64,000 nucleotides of DNA from assembly GCF_030272615.1 (NCBI RefSeq), contig NC_081406.1, forward strand, positions 140,462,361-140,526,360, in the 5' to 3' direction. Under the pieces are notes generated by a model. It ran no database searches. It was not told the origin of the DNA and saw only the letters and a program-made list of their open reading frames with translations. The position numbers and the translations under genes were made by a program. This stretch comes from Cryptomeria japonica. Taxonomy: Eukaryota > Streptophyta > Pinopsida > Cupressales > Cupressaceae. Positions 46,845 to 58,104 of the stretch are shown one piece after another (within the stretch, counting starts at the first letter, position 1; the number at the start of each line of letters is the position of its first letter).

Positions 46845-47866
46845 CTAATCTCTCTTCCTAATGCAGTGTTTCAAAAATTCTTTCTTTACCTCATCTACCT
46901 TTTCTTTGCCTTTCAAACTGGATCCTTTATTGTTTGTCGGTGAAGTCTTGCTTCTACAGAATATAGCAATATGTCTAATTTTGTTACAAGCATAACAAGT
47001 CACATTATTCCTCTGAATAGCCTTTCCATATCCTATGTTCTGCATTGATTAGATAAGTGTCCATATCTTCCACAAACATAACATTTCACATTCATTCTGC
47101 AATTTTCTGAATTATGACCAACTTTGTTGCATTTGGAACATTGACCGGTGGGTGCATTAATATTCTAATTGTTTCTAAATCTACATTGATTTGCTCTATG
47201 ACCATATTTGTTGCAATTGAAACATTTGCCATTAAACTTATAAGCACTAGGTTATCTTACCGGTTTGTTCTGATCTAGATTGTTTGTAGTGTCGGAACAT
47301 TCTCCAACTTCAAATCCAAGCCCATTTGTATCTCCATTAGGTTTCTGACTTTTCAACATGTCATCAAGATCCTCTGAACTTTTCTTTAATTTCTCTTTGT
47401 GTTGATTTGCAGTAGCCAACTCATTTTCTAGAATTTCCTTTTGTCTCATAAGCTCAGTTTCATCATGTTGCATGTGAATCAGATTTGTCTTCAACCTATC
47501 ATTTTCATGACTAAATCTTAGATTTTCATTTCCAGCATCATTGAGTCTCCTAGTCAAGTCTTCTTCATTCTTCTTCCTATCTTCAATGTCTTTACAAAAC
47601 CTCATAGTCATATCTTGCATTTCATTCTTCATAATATTGTTTTCTTGTCTCAACTTGTTTGCAAGTTCTCTAAGAGTTTCTTTTTCATCATCCTTATTCT
47701 GCATATAAAGTTCTTTTCTCTTATTCTTTGCAATAACTAGGTTATTTTAAAGTGCCAAAATGAATTCTTGAGCAGTTTTAAGTTCATCCTCCAATCTGAT
47801 GTTCTTCACTTTTTATACATCATTGTCTACAAGAGCTCCTTCCAATTGTTTCCTTAAGTTCTCCAT
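46845..47866 (-). pseudogene. Coiled-coil, multi-CCHC gag-like ORF of I
   Basis: Start MENLRKQLEGALVDNDV at 47866, two TAA stops early, then an open 150-codon coiled coil (47252-47704) of the same design as in F (RQENNIMKNEMQDMTMRF against SQENMIMRNKMQDITMRM). Distal to it are four knuckles in broken frames: CFNCNKYGHRANQC, CSKCNKVGHNSENC, CYVCGRYGH.. and CYACNKIRHIAIFC, where Gly of the last has changed to Arg. A Lys-rich end follows. Confidence 0.78.
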
Positions 47867-47923
47867 CTATACCAGTATCATAATATTCCTCAAGCTATTA
47901 GGCTTTTGAAAATAGAGGACCAA

Positions 47924-47936
47924 GCTCTGATACCAA
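47924..47936 (-). promoter_or_regulatory. Primer binding site of I (tRNA-iMet)
   Basis: The minus strand reads TTGGTATCAGAGC, one base inside the LTR end TTCTAGCA. Confidence 0.9.
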
Positions 47937-47937
47937 T

Positions 47938-48698
47938 TGCTAGAATTAATGATAGTCCTAAAGACACTAAGAGGGGGGTGAATTAGTGTCTAACCGATTT
48001 ACAGAATATTTAAACTTATTAAGAACTTTGTATCCCAAAACACTGTAGCGGTAAATAAGATTTAATGTAGCAAATGAGAATAATAGAGACAACATAGAAA
48101 ACACACCATAACACAAGATATTTAACGATGAAACCCGGTGTGGGAAAAACCTTGGTGGGATTTTTGACCCACAATATTCGCTCACTAGCCAATGAATAAA
48201 TATTACTTACAATGAGGCGCTTGCACATGTAGGAAGGTTAGCAGCCTAGAGCTCACTACTCAATCACAAAACAGAAGTCTCACTGACTTACAAAATGGAT
48301 GATCAAAATCCAATACAATATACTGCTTCAAATCAACATCAACTATGCTAGGTTCAGTATGGGTTTAAGCTCAATCTACTACCAAAAACCTTTGTTGTCA
48401 ACTATATCACCTTATACAAAAATATCATCTATATCCACTCTCTCTATCATATATCTTCTCTCAAAATGACCTATAAGATCTCATACATATATATGAGTCT
48501 TTTATAGTATGCCATGTTGACTTTTACAAAAGATAATTACAATATAAAACAATAAACAAATGTTTATTCCATGTCAGCTTAAATGTTGGTATGCATTATT
48601 TCCGCTGTCGGTGAAGTGCCTGTCGGTGCCGATAACTGCCAGTAAGGTTGACAGATGATTTCCAGTTGGTTTCCAGTTGGTTGCCATCAATGACAACA
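47938..48698 (-). repeat. 5' LTR of I
   Basis: Minus strand, 761 bp: starts TGTTGTCATTGATGGCAAC at 48698 and ends TTAATTCTAGCA at 47938, with CACCCCCCTCTTAGTG before the end and TTTTTCCCACACCGGG within. There is no second copy in the window. Confidence 0.85.
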
Positions 48699-50092
48699 TC
48701 AACTATTCTCATAAGAGTGTAGAATGCCAATGCATTAATGGTGGTGATGTATAGATAGTTGTCTGAGAGATCAGATCGAATAAGATTTGATTGGATTTGG
48801 TTTTCCTTGAGGTTGATGAGGAAACCTAACCGCCAGGAAACCCTAACCACCTGTGATTTGAAATGGCTTTTGGTGGGAAGACTAGGCTATAAATATGCAA
48901 TCCAAAGATATTGGTAGGTGCTGCTAGATGGGAGAATGTAGAGCTACTGTGAAGTGATTGAGTGTTGCATGAGAGAGTTAGATCAGTCAAAGGGAAAATA
49001 GTAGAAGATAACAGTGACTGAGTAAGTGAAGGTTAAACCAGTGATAAGGTTTAACAGAGGGTTGAACCGGTATAGCAGCTAGATTGCATTAGGGAAGATA
49101 ACTAGTAGGTGCTTGTACTGGAAGGAAGACAACAAAGGGTGTTGAAGTGCAACATAGTAAAGGAGAGATTCGGCAAAGCAGATGTAGAGTAAATTTTCTA
49201 GTAGAGTGTAATTTGGTAAAGCAGTATAAGAGACAGAGGTGAACCGATGCAAAAAAGAAGGTGTCTCACCAACAAAGTGAAGTATATGAAATGGTTGCAA
49301 GATTCACTTGTAATAGTATGACCACTTTTGTATTTGAAGCTATCATTGTGATCACTGAGTTGTAGCTCGGTGTAGGGGTTGTAGCTCCTTTGGGTTGGTG
49401 TCCATAAACTAGCAGGGGTTGGAGCTCCTTTGGGTTGTAGCCCATAAATTAGTTAGGGGTTGGTGCTCCTTGGGTTGGAGCGCTAAATTAGGGGTTTTAG
49501 CTCCTTGGGTTGGTGTCCTAAACTAAAAATAGATTTCATTGTGAGACTAGATTGGAGTAGTAATCTCCAACAACATTTCTCACCATTATTTTTCCCATCT
49601 TGGTTTTTTCTTGTATCTACTGGTGTTATGAGATGTCCCTTTGTGTGTGATTGCATTTGTGTTGGTCTCCCGACTAACTGGTAAGTGTACATTGAGTTAG
49701 AATCTGAGAACTGGTATACTCACATAGGATAGTTAAAGGGAAAAGGTTGAGAATCACTGATTCACCCCCCTCTCAGCGGTGCATTGTGTCTAACAATTAG
49801 ATGACCAGAAGTGATATAAAATGAGCTATTACTAATGTTAGTAAAGTGGTTTAATGTTTTGGTTAAATGGTATGTGAGTTTCAGATCTATTACACTGTTA
49901 TATTGGTATTCTAGTCAACCAATAAACTTGACAGTATAGTTGCAATTTTTGTTATAGTGTTTAAACTAGTTAGTTCAGTGAATGGTTTATGAGTTGGGAT
50001 TAAGTTTGGTGAAAGTTTAGTTTTTTTTCTATCTACTGATTCACCCCCCTCTCAGTAGTTGACCAGATCCTTATTGATTCATCATATCATCA

Positions 50093-52145
50093 ATTGAAGC
50101 ATTGATTGATGTTGTTCTAGAGAAAGGCAATAAGAGGAAAGAACCAGAAATATTCATTGAGCCTATTACAGTAAAGTCTGCATCAGATGATGACACACCC
50201 CTGGAATTTAAAAGGGTAATAAGGAAGAAAACTAGAGAAACTAAGGTAGAATCTAAGAAGCAACCCGTTAGGAAAGTTACTATCAAGGTACTGGCACAAA
50301 AGAAAGCACCAAAAGAAACACCTTCAACCCCATCCAGTACTAGAAGGAGGAAGAAGAAGGATGACATTGATCTGGCAATTGAAACTAGTAATGTAACTAT
50401 CATTCCACCAAAGACTTGTGCAGAGTTAGTTGATGAAATTACTAAAGATAGTATATTAAAGAATGTACAATTTTATTATGAGCACTTAGATAATGATGAA
50501 CAAAGAGAAGTAGAAGAAGTAGTTTTGTTATATTTGGATATTTATAAGAAAGCCTTGTTAGAAATTGAAGACCAAATACCGACATAGTTGTATGACATGT
50601 TAGATTCTAATAGATTATCAACAATGCAAGAGGACATGCATATAAAGATTCAAGAGATGTTATATGTTTGTGTTTCTATTGCTCCAGAGGAGCTGGAAAG
50701 ACACTTGAAGTTGCAGATAGGAAATTTTTTAACAACCAACATAGAATAATCAGTCTTATGTTAGGTAGGGTCAATGAGATAATCAAGGAGACACACAAGG
50801 CATGGGTAAAGTTCTTTGAAGATAATCATGGTTTTTTATACTTCACCAAAATCTAAGATAGATACCGCAGACATCCCAGTTGAAGGGAAGGGTAAAGGTA
50901 TTATGGGTACTTCACCCTCAATTTTGAAAAATATTAAGATAGTGGAAATTGAGCCCCCGGTAGATATAAATTAACAAACTAATGTTGAGATACCAGAATA
51001 TACAAAGAGTGTAAAGGTTGATAATGTATAGGTTACTAATGTTGAGGACAATAGTCCTCTAGATCAAATTATATAGGATGAGGTCATAGTTCCTAGGGAG
51101 GAACTGACAGTTACTAAGGCTACACCAAGTGGCGAAGCCACCGGTGCAAGTGAGGAATCTATAAAGGTTAAATCATCAAAGGAGAAGAAAGAGGAATCTG
51201 ACAAGAAACCGATAGTGATTCCATCATTGTTGTCAATTGACACCTCACAGGTTGAAAATAAAAGCATAACCAAGATGATTTCTACTGAACTCATGATGAT
51301 GGCTACATAGAAAAATGATGAAGGAAGGATCTATGGATAAAAGTATTATTGATCAGCCTATCATTGTTTTGCATAGACTTGTCCCGGAATCTAAATTTGG
51401 CAATGAAGTGAGCCCATCCAAAAAGCTTAAGATAATCACTAAAAACATTTCAAATGATTTTTAGTCCTTGCAGTAGATATCAAACCAAAAAGCACTAGAA
51501 AGATTCACATAGGCAAAGAGAGCTACATTTGATCAAATGATTGTCTGAAAGGAAGGAAATCAATGATAAGTTGAAATTAAAAGATAATTTTTTAAGGCAG
51601 TGTACTAATATCTATAGAGTATGTTGTAACATGGTTTTTCTCACAACTAAGATAGATAAAAAGATTAAGGACAATCAGGGGGAGATTGTAGTATAGCCAA
51701 TTCTTTTGATGGATTGAATTCATTGACTACACCCATTGATGGTCATATTTTGGTTTTGGAAGCCCAAGTTTTTTCCCTTGAGAGGGAAAAAGATAAAATC
51801 ACAAGGAGAACCAGAAATCTTAGAGGATTCATGAGTCCCCGGTTGGATTCATTAAGTGTACATAAGAAGGAGTGTATAGATATGGTTGGTAAGCCCACAC
51901 TGGTGGAGTTAAATGAGAAAGAGTCATTTGCCCATGTGCTATATGGACTTGTATCTATTTCTGGCACTTTCAAATCTAGTTGGGATACTTATCTAGAGCT
52001 TTTGGAGAAGCCCTATCTAGAAATTTTCAAACATATTCATTGTACAGTCTTTTTCATTGTTCATCCCAATTTTTGGATTTTTGGTATTATTTTTAGAATT
52101 TTTGATGGCATTGATGTCAAAGAGGGAGAGATATTGATGTGAAAA
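50093..52145 (+). pseudogene. Unknown ORF2 of F, segment 4 and 3' coding region
   Basis: After K the frame resumes with EALIDVVLEKGNKRKEPEIF, a very Lys/Glu-rich, probably disordered stretch (RKKTRETKVESKKQPVRKV). Then LVDEITKDSILKNVQFYYEH and a long acidic/basic region with many TAG stops (50585, 50748, 50974, 51031, 51074). A last open stretch at 51714-52142 contains a charged helical part (LEREKDKITRRTRNL). No protease, integrase, RT or RNase H motif was found in any frame I read. Confidence 0.68.
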
Positions 52146-52303
52146 ATAAAAAGAGGTAGTTGTATACATTAGGGGGAGAATAGGTGGAAAATATTTAGGA
52201 GATATGGAGTACTTTGGATATTCAACTCAAGGGGAGCAAGCTCAGGATGGAACTAGCAGTTGGAAACCATGATCATTTTTCACATGAGTGTTGCCATCAA
52301 TGC

Positions 52304-52316
52304 CAAAGGGGGAGAT
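52304..52316 (+). promoter_or_regulatory. Polypurine tract of F
   Basis: CAAAGGGGGAGAT directly before the 3' LTR start TGTTGGAAATTG, the same type as in copia elements B, C, D, E and K. Confidence 0.9.
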
Positions 52317-53143
52317 TGTTGGAAATTGAAACTCAATTGGTTGGTTTAAATATGTTTTCATTTATGGTAACATGGCAACATGTTCCAGCTTCATATTTTG
52401 GTTCAAGTGTGTATCAATGGGCACTTCACCGGCACCGACATCGACACCGATAGGTTGGATAGATTTATTTGGTTACCGATAATGCAGGCCGACATGGTTT
52501 ACAATCAGGTTATCAGTATTGGAGACTGACATCATTTGGATTTGGTATCGGCAATTTTTTTGATATTCATGTTTTATGTTATCTAGCCAACATGTATATT
52601 CATATTGTAAATATCTTTGTAAGCTGACATAAGGCATGATGAATTGTAAAGGGTATATAGGTAAGTTGGTTAGATCATTTTGTGTAAGGGATTGATAAGT
52701 GAATATGATAATGTTATGTAATGCATAATATATGAGAGAGATCATGTATGTGAGGATATTCATGTAAAGGGGTATTCCAGTAAAGGGTTTAGGGTTTCAG
52801 ATTGGAACAGATAGAGCTTAACTGGAACTGTATTCAGGTATAGAAGATGCTATCTTTTTATTTCAACCATTTCTTTGGATTTTAGTCTAAATTTGTATGT
52901 AGTGAGTGAGGCTCCTTTTCTAATTGATCAATATTCTCTAGTCTATAATCCTTCCTGCAAGTGTAGGCCCCTGTATTTTATAATATCTCTTCATATGGCC
53001 AGTGAATTGATATTGTGGGTCACAAATCCTACCATGGTGTTTCCTCTTTGAGTTTTTCCATGTATAACTTTGTGTGTTATGGTATTCATTTATGTGATTG
53101 GCTTATTGGTTGCTTTACTTCTTTCAATTCTATATGTATCGGT
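52317..53143 (+). repeat. 3' LTR of F, cut by G
   Basis: Colinear with 24073 to about 24904; it stops in TCTATATGTATCGGT where the 5' copy continues ACTAGTTGG. The remaining part should lie to the right of G, outside the window. Confidence 0.92.
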
Positions 53144-54785
53144 TGTAGTGTCGTAAATTGTACACCCTTGCAAAGGTCGTACAATTTCACACTTAGGTTA
53201 GCACCTGCCTTAGTGTGTCTTACATCTTTCATTTCTAATTCCCCTTTAAGAATTTAAGTAATTAATTTAATTAAATCTAAGGTCATGTCTCATCACTTTA
53301 CACATTATAAAGTTGGGACCTTTACCCTCAGTGTGCACCTTTTCATCTTATTTCTCCAATGAATCATTTAATCATAAACCCTAATTATGTCTTATTTTGA
53401 CTATTTAGGCCCGATTTCAAATATCAAAACATCTTGAAATCAGCTGTAACTTTGGGATTAGTTTTAATATCATCATATCTAATGGCCCCAAAAATTTGGC
53501 AAAATGTTGGTTGGATCATGGCGGGAATACACATGGTCCATTTCTTTTTTCCTGAAATTTCAGGAGCACAATCCTATGATATAATAATGCTTAACCCCAA
53601 AATATCAGTGGGAAATTCAAATCCTAGGTCGACCTAAACATGAAATTAAGATCTAGGGTTGCATACTTAATAGCTCTCTTTCTTCATTTGAAGGGGTCTT
53701 CTTCTAAGAATCTAAGAGCAGGTTTTTGCAGTATTAGAGCCTTATTTGTAGGGAAAGAGTAGATCTTTTAAGTATTCAACAATATTCAACATTAATCCAT
53801 CAAACATTCATCAAGAATCATTTTTATCAACTGGGGGCTTTTGAAGATGTAGAAGAACAATAGGAGGTCATCAAATGATGATTGGCTTGCACCTCTCCCT
53901 TGGGGCTAGGTATGGTTTCATATTGTTTTCATGTCTTTTCATAAGATTCATTTTGATTCATATTCATTCTTTAGATCACTTTGCATTGTTGATTTAGAGC
54001 ATTTACTTCGTCAATTATAAGCAATTAGGGTTTACTCTTTAGGGTTTCTCTAGGTTGTTTACTTTCATTCTTAGGATCTTGTACACACATTTTCAGTACA
54101 TTACCAGCTATTCATGGAGGTGGAAATCACCAATATGGGGTTTTGACTAAGGAAAAACCCTATATAGCCACCCCAAGCCTTCCCTTTTCAGTTGCAGGTG
54201 CAGAAATGGGCATTTGGAGGCAGTTTTAGATCTGGAAAAGGCATCAACACCACCTAGAAGTCTCAAAAGTATAGAAATATGTCAAGGATAGGGGTGTGGT
54301 ACCTTGGTCATACACAAGATAGTGGTGTGGTGCCATGGTCCTTCCCTCTGCCAATAGGACTTGACAGAATAGTACTTTGTAGATCTCAAAATCCTTCCTG
54401 TCAGTTGTAGCTCCAGAATTGCTGAATCAGGATAGTGGCATGACACCCTGGTCTCAGACATTTTTGCTCAGATTTCAGACATAGGTACACCTCTAATTTT
54501 TCCTTATGATCTTTACTTTTCAATAGTGTATCAGTTGTTCTTTGATCTACATTCTCAGATTAGGGTTTTCCTGCTTATTTTATTTCTAGGTTAGATTGCA
54601 TTTTGCATCATTCTTCTCTCTCATTTATAGAAAAGGAATAGAAAACCTAAGAGGTAATCCATGACTCTCTCTTTCTCATAAGAAGTAGGTGATTTGTTTT
54701 ACCTCCCTAGGCTCTTTCATATTCCATGAGTGTGTATGAGAGTGGGATTAGGGTTTCCATACTTAGTCTCACTTTTTCCCCTACA
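53144..54785 (+). repeat. 5' LTR of G
   Basis: TGTAGTGTCGTAAATTG to TTTTCCCCCTACA, about 1642 bp, with 5-bp inverted ends TGTAG/CTACA. The end is set by the primer site a few bases later; no second LTR is available to confirm it. Confidence 0.8.
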
Positions 54786-54791
54786 CATCTT

Positions 54792-54809
54792 TGGTGAACC
54801 CAACGTGAA
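54792..54809 (+). promoter_or_regulatory. Putative primer binding site of G
   Basis: TGGTGAACCCAACGTGAA six bases after the LTR end. It starts with the required TGG. I cannot name the tRNA from memory with confidence. Confidence 0.65.
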
Positions 54810-54960
54810 ACCAATTTCATTTTCATTGCATTTAATTTTTAGATCTAGATCTAGTTTATTTAATTTGATTTCAAAACATTAAAAAAAAAAAAAAGGGAGA
54901 TATGTTTCTTTCATTTTCCTTGCATTGTGTGTTTAAGTTTCATGCAATTTTTATTTCAAA

Positions 54961-55882
54961 ATGTCAGATTTCTATATGCAATATGTTCATGCTTTGGATG
55001 TTGTATGCAATTTTTTTGATTAAGAGTTTAGTAAGGATGAATTAGATAAATCTCTAGATGAGTTTTTGAACTCTAAGCCTTCTAAACCCTCATTTTGCCA
55101 AAAGTTAATCAACCTTGTTACTATGCCATTTCGTGGTGTTGAGAAAGACAAGTTGAATGATTCCTCTCATGGGTACATTCCTATCAACTCCTCCACTAGA
55201 TCTAGAAATATATTTGATTCCCATGATTCCCTCTATGATGTTATGTCTCCTTTTGAATCCAAATATAAGCCTTTAAATCACTATGACCATGCTTTATTGG
55301 ATGATTCCCTTGATGAATTTATGTCTTTGCCTAAACTTTCAAATAAGAATAATGCATCTAAAAGGTTAATCAATATGATCAATGTGAATGAACATAGAAA
55401 ACCACTTTTTTTTGTCCAAGGTGCTTGTCATTCTCCAACTTCACCTCTTCCTAATCAACCTCTTTTCACAGTTCAAGGTGTATATGGTGATGATTCCTTT
55501 AGCACTCCAAACAAACCTATCATTACGGTTCAAGGAAGGAATCCCACTAAGAGTCCTTATATCTATGCTAGACAACTAACTAAGGAGAGTTATAATGTAT
55601 TTGCCCATGCCTATAACACAAGAAACAATAGGCAACCTAACCCTCCTCCAGTTTTTCTGACTCCTCAACTCATTCTTCCCTAAGCACCTTGCATTTCACA
55701 AACCCTTGGTAAGGAATGTGATCTTGTTGAACAACTTAAAGCTACTCCTGCCAAGATATCCCTTTAGGATTTGTTTCAAACTTCCTTGACTCATTATGGA
55801 ATGCTACAAGATGCCTTGAAAACATTGAATGCCCCATGTACGGTGACATCCAATAATATGGCTTCTTTGATTCACTCAGATT
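54961..55882 (+). pseudogene. Short gag-position ORF of G without a capsid domain
   Basis: Starts MSDFYMQYVHALDVVC, with a TAA in place of Gln after FFD, then SLDEFLNSKPSKPSF and a Ser/Pro/Asn-rich stretch with a three-fold repeat of the type FxVQGxxxx(S/D) (LFFVQGACHSP, LFTVQGVYGDD, IITVQGRNPTK). After a stop at 55681 come VEQLKATPAKISL and YGMLQDALKTL, the conserved pre-protease segment of Tat-type polyproteins. I find neither a retrotransposon gag capsid nor a CCHC knuckle, so gag is missing or replaced. Confidence 0.7.
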
Positions 55883-56311
55883 GTGTTTACACAAGATGAG
55901 CTTCCCTCTAGTGAAGTTCAACAACAATATGATCCCTTAATGATTATGGTCATTATAAATGATAGTACGATAAGGCAAACATTAGTGGACAATGGTTCTG
56001 GCCTTAATGTTTGTAGCATTAACTTGTTGTATGAGATCAATGTTGATACATCTCTTATTAAGCCTGATTCCCTCACTATCTGTGGCTTTGATAATGTTGC
56101 TAAATCTTCATTAGGTATCATCACCTTGCCTGTTAAGGTAGGTCCTTTACCCACACCTATCCATGTCATGTCTAGAGAGTTGACATACAACTTGTTGCTA
56201 GGGAGACCTTGGATTCATATCATGCAAGTTGTTCCCTCTACATTGCATAGGCAAATCAAGTTCATTCACAACAATACAACATACACCTTGTTAGGTGACA
56301 CAAGATTTTAG
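55883..56311 (+). pseudogene. Gypsy aspartic protease, element G
   Basis: MFTQDELPSSEVQQQYDPLM leads to the active site LVDNGSGLNVCS (VDxGSxxN, with Asn in the third position instead of Thr or Ser), then KVGPLPTPIHVM and YNLLLGRPWIH, the typical protease end. It cleaves the polyprotein. Open for 142 codons. Confidence 0.88.
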
Positions 56312-58104
56312 GCTTGTTTACAAACATCAAGCCCTAAATCCTCTTCAATCAATTCTTCCCCAACTATCTTAGATAATTCATTTAAAGCTTATACTCTAAT
56401 TAACGTGACCAGTTTATCAAAATGGTCTCCTATATTTGGATCTATCCTTGATGCTTCCTCAAGTGGACCTAAGGTTCTTGAGGAAGAGTCTTATCAACCT
56501 AACTCTATGATTGATAATACTTTCTCTCCTAAATAGATTCTTACAGAAGATGATTGAGCATCCCTTGATTTAAATCCTACTTTAGTAGGGGAATACATAA
56601 TTCCCCCTAGAGAACCTAAGGTCAAAAAGAAAAAAGAAGAAGAAGAACCTAAAAAGAAATCTAATTTGTCTGGGCCATTGAGTAATAATTTTGTGGTGAC
56701 TTCTCAGGTTTCATATCCCTTAGTTTTTGGGCTAGAGGATTTTGATCCTTCACTTTTTTAAAATCCTCCTTCTTCTTCAGAAATGACTAACCTGTATGGT
56801 CATGGTTTTCACATCCTACCTAGGTGTGGATATAATGGAAATAGATGTGGTGCTCAAGAACAAGGGATTAAGGTTCCCTTGGAAAACAACTTTCATTATA
56901 TGACATTTGGACTTGGTTATGATCCTTTCAAGCATACTAAAGCTTCTAAGAGACCATCTATTAGTGTTAATGTCATTTTTGCTTCTCTCTCACTAAAATA
57001 TCCAAAATTTATTGATTGTGACCCTTCTTGTGTCATTTGCTTTGGATTTTTTTCTACTGATGATTCCTTAGCTGAATTCTTGGGAGCTTATAACAACCTT
57101 CCTCGTTATCACCATAACAGTAGTTTTCCCTATTGTCTAAATGCCAAAGCTCACTTTGGGAAAGAAAGAAATAACAATGAGATAGTTAAAGAATTCCCTC
57201 AATTGAAAGATGCTCCTCAAAAAATAAATCTCTTAATAAATGACACCATTGATATCAAGATGGATCCTTGTGTTGAAGATAAGATCATCAAGATAGGGAA
57301 ATGTCTTGAAGAAGAACAAAAATAATATGTTGATTTGTTACATGAATTCCTCAAGATTTTTGCTTGGATATATTATGACATGCCTAGCATAGATCCTAAG
57401 ATTGTCACTCATAACATTGTCCTAATTCCTTATGCTAAACCTTTGAAGCAAAAGATTCAAAAGATTAAAACTAAGGTGGCATTACTTGTTAAAGTTGAGA
57501 TTAAAAAATTGTTGGATGATGGATTCTTCCATCCTAACAATTATTCCCCATGGATTTCGAACATTTTGGCTGTGGCTAAAGTTGAAAACAAGATTAGGAT
57601 GTGTACGGATTTTCATGATTTAAACAAGGCCTCTTTAAAGGATGACTTTCATCTCCTGAATATCAATATGATAGTGGATTCAGTAGCAAGGCATGCTTTA
57701 CTATCCTTTATGAATGGTTTCTCAAGATGTAATCAAATCTTCATCAATCCCCAAGATCAATATAAAAATTCTTTCACCACTCCTTGGGGTACGTTTTGTT
57801 GGATTGTGATGCCTTTTGGATTAAAAAACATAGGTGCAACCTATCAACATGCTATGACTCTCATCTTACATGACTATATGCATAAAACCTTAGAATATTA
57901 AGTTGATGACATGTTAGCCAAATCGATTCTTAATATAGATCATGTTAAGATCCTTCGTCAAATCTTTGAGAGAATTTGTAAGTATAACATGTGTTTGAAT
58001 CCCCGAAAATGTGTTTTTGGTGTGGATAGTGGAAAACAATTATGGTTCATAGTTTCACATCGTGGCGTTGAGGTGGATATGAAAATATAGATGCTATTGT
58101 TAAC
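56312..58104 (+). pseudogene. Gypsy linker and reverse transcriptase, element G
   Basis: A Lys/Glu-rich linker (KKKKEEEEPKKK) precedes the RT. RT motifs: FAWIYYDMPSIDP, IEKLLDDGF-type IKKLLDDGFFHP, RMCTDFHDLNKASLKDDF, SFTTPWGTFCWIVMPFGLKN and the catalytic region EY-stop-VDDML, where the Tyr of YVDD is a TAA (57899-57901). Then LNPRKCVFGVDSGKQL. A slip at about 58080-58100 breaks the frame before DAIVNMPLP. Confidence 0.9.

Larger units (their letters stand above)
45338..48698 (-). mobile_element. Truncated element I (F-type family), 5' LTR kept, 3' end lost
   Basis: Minus strand: 5' LTR 47938-48698, primer site 47924-47936, coiled-coil/CCHC ORF 46845-47866, ORF2 45318-46466. There is no 3' LTR and no polypurine tract; the left end falls within or just after ORF2 and joins L LTR sequence at about 45338. 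Gene order and protein similarity match F, but LTR sequences differ, so it is a sister family rather than a recent copy. Confidence 0.8.
42719..49795 (+). mobile_element. LTR element L: two partial LTR copies flanking truncated element I
   Basis: TGTTGGCATTGTGTTG to GTGTCTAACA with the exact 5-bp duplication ATTAG (42714-42718 and 49796-49800). The left copy is 42719-45337. The right part is 48699-49795, of which about 48738-49660 repeats about 44440-45337. No primer site, pol or polypurine tract of L is visible. Reading: an element whose interior, and parts of both long LTRs, were lost in a deletion that also trimmed I. Confidence 0.72.
31603..50092 (+). mobile_element. Ty1/copia retrotransposon K (with M, N and L nested in it)
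   Basis: 5' LTR 31603-35479 (M inside), primer site 35481-35493, gag-pol 35550-41258 (N inside), polypurine tract 41611-41619, 3' LTR 41620-50092 (L inside). Net LTR lengths after removing the insertions are about 1400 and 1391 bp, like solo LTR J (1404 bp). Flanking 5-bp sites are ATTAA (31598-31602) and ATTGA (50093-50097), one mismatch. Its proteins are closest in this window to those of C. Confidence 0.9.
41620..50092 (+). repeat. 3' LTR of K, split by L
   Basis: Parts 41620-42718 and 49796-50092. They rejoin at AGATATAATTAG/ATGACCAGAAG, matching the uninterrupted 5' LTR at about 35176-35195. Ends ATATCATCA. Confidence 0.9.
24073..53143 (+). mobile_element. LTR retrotransposon F, apparently non-autonomous, with unknown ORF2
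   Basis: 5' LTR 24073-25002, primer site 25004-25016, gag-like coiled-coil/CCHC ORF 25071-25987, a second unrecognised ORF in four pieces (26347-26651, 29254-29886, 31291-31602, 50093-52145), polypurine tract 52304-52316, 3' LTR from 52317, cut at 53143 by G. With the nested insertions removed the interior is only about 4.8 kb. I find no protease DSG, integrase, RT or RNase H motif in it. The ends are copia-like, so it probably depends on copia enzymes supplied in trans. Confidence 0.82.

Noticed and set aside
51675-51690. Second polypurine tract (CAGGGGGAGATTG) inside F as a central tract
   Set aside because: It lies in a coding-like frame (NQGEIV) and no LTR start follows; one occurrence is not enough.
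55388-55579. Alternative-frame ORF within G gag region
   Set aside because: Shadow of the longer frame 55066-55683, which contains the FxVQG repeats.
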